Shown piece after piece: positions 60,053-64,000 of a stretch of 64,000 nt of DNA; position 1 is the stretch's first letter; the number at the start of each line of letters is the position of its first letter. The DNA comes from an uncultured Alphaproteobacteria bacterium (GTDB lineage: Bacteria > Pseudomonadota > Alphaproteobacteria > HIMB59 > GCA-002718135). The stretch lies in NCBI GenBank assembly GCA_902515745.1, contig CABXWB010000001.1:124001-188000 (forward strand). The letters run 5' to 3'. The notes under the pieces were generated by a model. It saw only the letters and a list, made by a program, of their open reading frames with translations. It did no database searches and had not been told where the DNA came from. Position numbers and translations under genes: made by a program.

Positions 60053-60137
60053 GGGAGTATGGCGGAACTGGTAGACGCGCCGGATTCAAAATCCGGTCAC
60101 TTCGGTGGTGTGGGTTCAATTCCCTCTACTCCTACCA
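60053..60137 (+). tRNA. tRNA-Leu (anticodon CAA)
   Basis: An 85-base type II tRNA. The D-arm is GCG/CGC with loop GAACTGGTAGA. The anticodon stem CCGGA/TCCGG encloses loop TTCAAAA, giving anticodon CAA, which reads UUG. A short variable arm (CAC TTCG GTG) follows, then T-loop TTCAATT, and CCA is encoded at 60135-60137. The acceptor GGGAGTA pairs with TACTCCT, leaving a G-U pair at position 1-72, and the T-stem has one U-U mismatch. It overlaps the antisense end of the MFS gene by 41 bases. Confidence 0.93.
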
Positions 60138-61293
60138 TATTATTTTCACGCATTATAAATAACATTAGTAAAGCAATCAAAAACATTATTACACCCAATG
60201 AATACATATTAAATGTTAAACCAAATGTTTCAGCTGAAATTCCAACAACAGCGGGGCCAAATATAGCTCCGACAAAAGCAATACTGGATACATGAGAAAT
60301 AGTAACTGGGATTGGATTTTGAGAATTTTTTACTGCTTGTCTAAATACTATAGGCATAACATTGGAAATTAACATCCCAAAAATTGTTATGGCTATAAAA
60401 ATAATAATTATATTTTGAGAAAAAATACTTATTACTAATGTTGTGGATCCAACCATTGCAAAAACTGGGCCTACGATTACTTCACCAAGTTTTGTAATTA
60501 GTTTTGACGCAAACACATTACTTATGATCTCACCTAAATTAAAAAAAATAACTATTGAACCGACTAAAAAAATTGGTGCAGAAAGATCAGTAACTAGCCA
60601 TAAAGGTGACCACTGAATAATTATTCCCATAAAAGCTATGATAAACATATTAATTGATGCAAACATGAAAATTTTATAATTTGGAATTGAAAATTTAGGA
60701 TTTTCGTCAACCACATCATATTTTATATGCAATCCAAAAAAATACATTGTCAAAGTTGATATAAAAACAAACAAACCTACAATAAAAGTAGTATAGACAG
60801 GGTCAATTTCTAAACCTAGACATAAGCTAGATATTCCTGCGCCAAAAAGAAAACCAAAATTAAAAGATGATTTAAATATTGGATTAAGAATTTTTTTTGT
60901 TTTCTCTTCTATTATCGCAACTTGCGTAAAAATATTTGGAGCTTGTATACCAATAGAAATACCCCACAACATAGATACAAAAATAAAAAAATTATAAGAA
61001 GAGAAGTAAAAAATAGAAAATGGAATAAATGCATACAATACCCTGGCAATAATTAAACAATTTGTGCTTCCTATTTTTGGTAATAAAAAACGAGTAGTTA
61101 ATTGGTTTGTAATTACATTAAAAATACCAAATAAAATAAATCCTATAGAAAATTCTGTTTTTGTCATATCAATCAAATCAAAAAGAATTGGTGAATTTAC
61201 CATGAACATACTGAAGGTAAGTGTAGCAAAAAAACCTTGTGAAAAAGTTGCATAAAATGCGGTTTTTAATTCTTTAGCTTCTATATTTTCCAT
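60097..61293 (-). CDS. MFS transporter
   Basis: A 398-residue major facilitator with about 12 membrane segments. A central loop near residue 190 (HIKYDVVDENPKFSIPNYK) separates the two six-helix halves. The N-terminal half has GFILFGIFNVITNQLTTRFLLPKIG, a typical MFS loop 2-3. The substrate is unknown; the protein resembles general drug or metabolite exporters. No stop occurs before the tRNA-Leu gene, so the last 13 or so residues (MVGVEGIEPTPPK) are read from the antisense strand of the tRNA, and the stop lies inside it. The tail is probably functionally irrelevant. Confidence 0.8.
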   Translation of the reverse strand: MENIEAKELKTAFYATFSQGFFATLTFSMFMVNSPILFDLIDMTKTEFSIGFILFGIFNVITNQLTTRFLLPKIGSTNCLIIARVLYAFIPFSIFYFSSYNFFIFVSMLWGISIGIQAPNIFTQVAIIEEKTKKILNPIFKSSFNFGFLFGAGISSLCLGLEIDPVYTTFIVGLFVFISTLTMYFFGLHIKYDVVDENPKFSIPNYKIFMFASINMFIIAFMGIIIQWSPLWLVTDLSAPIFLVGSIVIFFNLGEIISNVFASKLITKLGEVIVGPVFAMVGSTTLVISIFSQNIIIIFIAITIFGMLISNVMPIVFRQAVKNSQNPIPVTISHVSSIAFVGAIFGPAVVGISAETFGLTFNMYSLGVIMFLIALLMLFIMRENNMVGVEGIEPTPPK

Positions 61294-61368
61294 TTAAGTA
61301 ATATTTAAGATAAATTAGATTTAAAATCATTAATAGTATAAGTCAAAATTATTTAAAAAAAAAATTAA

Positions 61369-61953
61369 ATGAATTTTCTTAAAAGAACTTACAATTGGAC
61401 TTTAGAAAAAGCACAACATAAAAATGCAAAGTGGTATTTAAGTTTAATATCATTTGCAGAAAGCTCATTTTTTCCAATTCCACCAGATATAATACTTATA
61501 CCAATGGCATTAGCATCCAAAGCAAGGGCTTTATTTTATGCATTTATATGTACACTCTTTTCAGTATTAGGAGGAATACTAGGATATGCAATAGGATATT
61601 TTTTTTTTAATTCAGTAGGTATTTACATTGTTGAGCTTTATCATTTAGAAAATTCTTTTAATATATTTGAAGATTACTACAAAGAATTTGGCATTTTAAT
61701 TGTTTTAGGTGCTGGTATTACTCCCTTTCCATATAAGTTTATTACAATTGCAAGTGGTGTATTTGGATTAAATTTTTTTTTATTTATTTTTGTTTCTATT
61801 TTTGGTCGAGGATTAAGATTTTATTTAATAGCAATACTTCTTTATTTTTTTGGAGAAAAAATTAAGTTAATTATTGATAAATATTTTAATTTTTTAACTA
61901 TTGTGTTTTTTATTTTACTTGTTGGAAGTGTTTTTATAATTAGATTTTTATGA
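61369..61953 (+). CDS. YqaA/DedA-family membrane protein
   Basis: A 194-residue integral membrane protein of the SNARE-associated (DedA/YqaA) family. WYLSLISFAESSFFPIPPDIILIPMALA is the characteristic re-entrant Glu/Pro motif, and GAGITPFPYKFITIASGVFGLNFFLFIF the second. Related proteins are implicated in undecaprenyl phosphate or phospholipid flipping across the inner membrane. It is the first gene of a plus-strand run and overlaps dsbB by four bases (ATGA). Confidence 0.88.
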   Translation: MNFLKRTYNWTLEKAQHKNAKWYLSLISFAESSFFPIPPDIILIPMALASKARALFYAFICTLFSVLGGILGYAIGYFFFNSVGIYIVELYHLENSFNIFEDYYKEFGILIVLGAGITPFPYKFITIASGVFGLNFFLFIFVSIFGRGLRFYLIAILLYFFGEKIKLIIDKYFNFLTIVFFILLVGSVFIIRFL

Positions 61954-62444
61954 TAATTCGGAATTGGACAACACTTTTATTTTTTATTTCCTTTATCTCT
62001 ATATCATCAGCATTAATTGCAGAATATTTTTTTAATCTTCAGCCATGTGAATTGTGTTTAAAGCAAAGACATCCATATTATTTAATTTTAATATGTTTGA
62101 TTTTGATATTTTTATTCAAAAATTTAAATAAAATTTGGCTTTATTTAGTAATACAGTTTGCATCAATTTACGGGCTTTTTTATTCTATGTGGCACGTGGG
62201 AGTTGAAAATAAAATTCTTAATGGACCAGCAGGTTGTTCAGCAATGCTAACAAACAGTGAAAATACTACAGACCTTAAAGCGCAGATATTATCAAAGCAG
62301 GTAATTAGTTGTGATGAAGTTATTTGGAGTTTTTTTGGAATTTCTGCTGCTTCAATTAATACGCTTGTTTTACTAGTTATTTTTATTTTAAATGCTATTT
62401 ATTTATTTAGATACTATGGTATTAAAAAAGAAAAAAGCGTCTAA
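61950..62444 (+). CDS. dsbB: disulfide bond formation protein DsbB
   Basis: DsbB reoxidises DsbA using quinone in the inner membrane. Four membrane helices are visible in 164 residues. The first redox pair is C33-C36 in LQPCELCLKQRHPYY, and the second pair is in the second periplasmic loop (GCSAM and ISCDE). It overlaps the yqaA-like gene by four bases. No dsbA gene is in the window. Its 3' end overlaps coq7, which is fitting because both proteins work with ubiquinone. Confidence 0.92.
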   Translation: MIIRNWTTLLFFISFISISSALIAEYFFNLQPCELCLKQRHPYYLILICLILIFLFKNLNKIWLYLVIQFASIYGLFYSMWHVGVENKILNGPAGCSAMLTNSENTTDLKAQILSKQVISCDEVIWSFFGISAASINTLVLLVIFILNAIYLFRYYGIKKEKSV

Positions 62445-62985
62445 AAAAAATTCCTCGTCAAATAGAACTACTCATAGGGAGATTTTAGAAGAAATCATAA
62501 GAGTCGATCATGCTGGTGAATATGGTGCAACTAAAATATATGATGGGCAAATAGCAGTTTTTGGGAAGAACTCAAAACTTGGAAAAACAATTCAACATAT
62601 GGCTGACCAAGAACAAGAGCATATTGATAAATTCAATGAATTAATATTAGAACATAGAGTTAGACCAACTGCTCTGCTTCCTTTATGGAATGTTGCAGGT
62701 TATGCTCTTGGCGCATCCACCGCCTTAATGGGTGAAAAAGCTGCCATGGCGTGTACTGTTGCTGTTGAAAAAGTAATCGGTGAACATTACCAAGAACAAT
62801 TGGAGCTCTTAGGAGATGACCATAAAGATTTAAAAAAAACAATTTCAAAATTTAGAGATGATGAACTTGAACATCACGATATTGGAATAGAACATGATGC
62901 AGAAAACGCACCAGGATATAAAATTATGTCAAAGGTAATAGAGCTTGGATGTAAAACGGCGATTGCAATTTCAAAAAAAATTTAA
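62416..62985 (+). CDS. coq7: 2-nonaprenyl-3-methyl-6-methoxy-1,4-benzoquinol hydroxylase (Coq7)
   Basis: Coq7 is the diiron hydroxylase of late ubiquinone synthesis (C6 hydroxylation of demethoxyubiquinol). The carboxylate and His ligands lie in IIRVDHAGEYGATKIY, MADQEQEHIDKF, VEKVIGEHYQEQ and DDELEHHDIGIEH, the four-helix ferritin-like pattern. The track start at 62392 lies 53 bases inside dsbB. The second Met, at 62416, removes a non-conserved leader and gives 189 residues, so I favour it, though either is possible. It converges on the HNH gene with a four-base overlap. Confidence 0.93.
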   Translation: MVLKKKKASKKNSSSNRTTHREILEEIIRVDHAGEYGATKIYDGQIAVFGKNSKLGKTIQHMADQEQEHIDKFNELILEHRVRPTALLPLWNVAGYALGASTALMGEKAAMACTVAVEKVIGEHYQEQLELLGDDHKDLKKTISKFRDDELEHHDIGIEHDAENAPGYKIMSKVIELGCKTAIAISKKI

Positions 62986-63536
62986 TTTTCTAATTCTGTA
63001 TCCCAATACAAATAATCTCTCCAGGTTTCATGTAAAAAATTAGGAGGAAAATTTCTTCCATTATTTTGTAGTTGAATTGACGATGGTCGAAGAGGTTTTT
63101 TAAAAAGTTTCATATCGGTATTCTGGATAAGTTTTCTTCCCTTTTTTAAATTACAAGATGTGCATGCAGAAACTACGTTCTCCCAAGTAGTTTTTCCATG
63201 CAGACATTTTGGCACTAAATGATCAAAAGTTAATTCGTTTGCTGGAAAACGATTAGTGCAATACTGACAAGTAAAGTTATCTCTTAAAAATACATTGAAA
63301 CGAGTGAAGGCAGGTCTTCGCTGTGGAGTTACATAATCTTTAAGTGCAATTACACTTGGTAACTTAAAAGTAAGATTTGGAGAATGAACTTCATGCTCAT
63401 AATTTTCAATTACAGATACTCTTTCAAGAAAAACAGCTTTTATGGCATCTTGCCAAGAACACAAGGAAAGTGGGTAATAAGATAGTGGCCGAAAATCAGC
63501 ATTAAGAACTAAAGCTGGATTTTCTGTGGTACTCAT
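62982..63536 (-). CDS. HNH endonuclease family protein
   Basis: A 184-residue HNH protein. The zinc and catalytic core runs CQYC, TFDHLVPKCLHGKTTWENVVSACTSCNLKKG: two CxxC pairs around the His-Asn-His motif. The N-terminus PALVLNADFRPLSYYPLSLCSWQDAI is the conserved leader of the stand-alone bacterial HNH family seen in many alphaproteobacterial cores. Its exact role is unclear (DNA repair or housekeeping). It is not linked to any phage or mobile genes here. The start at 63536 is followed by a 64-base gap to the next gene. Confidence 0.9.
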   Translation of the reverse strand: MSTTENPALVLNADFRPLSYYPLSLCSWQDAIKAVFLERVSVIENYEHEVHSPNLTFKLPSVIALKDYVTPQRRPAFTRFNVFLRDNFTCQYCTNRFPANELTFDHLVPKCLHGKTTWENVVSACTSCNLKKGRKLIQNTDMKLFKKPLRPSSIQLQNNGRNFPPNFLHETWRDYLYWDTELEN

Positions 63537-63600
63537 TTTAGTTTCTACTCACCCATGTCATGTTATTCAAATAGTAATATAATATTAAGATTCGATTACT

Positions 63601-64000
63601 TTAAATATTTTTTTTTATAAAATTTTGGAATAAAGTTATTGTTTCTTGCGACATTGTGTGCTCATCTTTTTCAATTAGGTAATTCTCATAATTGTAGTTA
63701 TAATTTTTTAAAACTTCAATTGACTCGTTGTAGTTGGAAATAGGTAAAACAGCATCTTGAGCACCATGAGAAATAAAAATTGGTGTTTTTAAAAATGCAT
63801 TATTAGGCTTATGTTCTTTTGATATAATTCTTGAAGATATAATTGCTAAGCCTGCCAACTTATTTTGAAGTATTTGCCCAAGTTCAAAAGCCATCATACC
63901 TCCTTGAGAAAAACCCATAACAAAACAATCGGTCGTTTTTAAATTTAAATTTTCTAACAAAAGAGAAATAGAGTTATAAATTTTTTCAACATTCTCAGAT
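63601..64000 (-). CDS. alpha/beta-hydrolase of the carboxylesterase/phospholipase family (partial)
   Basis: The C-terminal ~133 residues of a protein that continues beyond the right edge. The track's TTG start is artificial, because the frame is open to base 64000 (reading SENVEKIYNSISLLLENL before it). The nucleophile elbow is GFSQGGMMAFELG. The catalytic Asp is in SHGAQDAVLPISNY and the His in EKDEHTMSQETI, so the triad of the YpfH/EstB-type carboxylesterase family is complete in the visible part. It would hydrolyse small esters in the cytoplasm. Confidence 0.87.
   Translation of the reverse strand, partial: SENVEKIYNSISLLLENLNLKTTDCFVMGFSQGGMMAFELGQILQNKLAGLAIISSRIISKEHKPNNAFLKTPIFISHGAQDAVLPISNYNESIEVLKNYNYNYENYLIEKDEHTMSQETITLFQNFIKKNI

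Noticed and set aside
60059-60295. 78-aa plus-strand ORF starting MAELVDAPDSKSGHFGG
   Set aside because: This is the well-known spurious reading of tRNA-Leu itself and continues into the antisense of the MFS gene.
62982-63536. HNH nuclease as a sign of a mobile element or defence system
   Set aside because: It sits in ordinary core genes with no integrase, methylase or phage genes, and belongs to a stand-alone housekeeping-type HNH family.
1-64000. CRISPR arrays, insertion sequences, integrases and prophage genes
   Set aside because: I found no regularly spaced repeats, no transposase-like proteins and no phage structural genes; the only repeat is the partial tRNA copy.

Overview
This window looks like a piece of a free-living, streamlined, AT-rich marine alphaproteobacterium (SAR11/HIMB59/AEGEAN-169-like). 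The basis is low GC by eye, very short intergenic gaps, frequent ATGA and TAATG gene overlaps, and alphaproteobacterial hallmarks: a BamF-type lipoprotein after lspA, TRAP and sugar ABC transporters, and Coq7. The lineage is an inference from gene style; I could not compare it with any database. The flanks (about 1-11.6 kb and 59.4-64 kb) are core genome. The centre (about 11.7-58.9 kb) is a large accessory block for catabolism and transport.

Left core: end of waaA, lpxK and an LpxL-type acyltransferase (lipid A); xseA and tadA; a GATase1 gamma-glutamyl hydrolase; an RsuA/RluB pseudouridine synthase and rsmD; then pgi, bamF-like, lspA, ileS and ribF on the minus strand.

Carbohydrate block (11.7-46.7 kb), mostly minus strand: (i) a Thu-like operon, SBP > two CUT1 permeases > 60-aa protein > Gfo/Idh/MocA oxidoreductase > ThuA-like > xylose isomerase; (ii) a nine-gene operon running from 30.3 down to 19.8 kb, Tat-exported SBP > two permeases > four different sulfatases > 92-aa unknown protein > PhyH dioxygenase, with a fifth sulfatase facing it; (iii) a CUT2 operon, SBP > permease > ATPase > PhyH dioxygenase > MocD-like diiron desaturase/oxygenase; (iv) a second CUT2 operon, IolD-like TPP hydrolase > 2-hydroxyacid dehydrogenase > ATPase > permease > SBP > terminator > a second MocA-like oxidoreductase; (v) an SDR > fumarylacetoacetate-hydrolase-family protein > FMN L-lactate-type dehydrogenase > MocE-like small Fe-S protein. 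Set (v) fits the lower part of a non-phosphorylative L-fucose/L-rhamnose pathway that ends in pyruvate and L-lactate. The sulfatases begin directly at the catalytic fold with no signal peptide, so I infer that small sulfated sugars are imported whole and desulfated in the cytoplasm. The MocD/MocE/MocA/IolD parts suggest chemistry on inositol-like or O-methylated sugars.

Then galE-galT-sufE, a flavin reductase and a BKACE-family protein precede an aromatic-type ring-cleavage locus (flavin monooxygenase, extradiol dioxygenase, FAH-family hydrolase) around a TRAP transporter split over both strands. A sixth sulfatase with a DUF1330 protein follows.

Right core: a degenerate 5' copy of tRNA-Leu lies 882 bp before the intact tRNA-Leu(CAA). 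The 3' end of an MFS gene runs antisense into that intact tRNA. After these come a YqaA/DedA protein, dsbB, coq7, an HNH nuclease and a partial esterase. I see no CRISPR array, insertion sequence, rRNA, phage gene or recognisable transcription factor.
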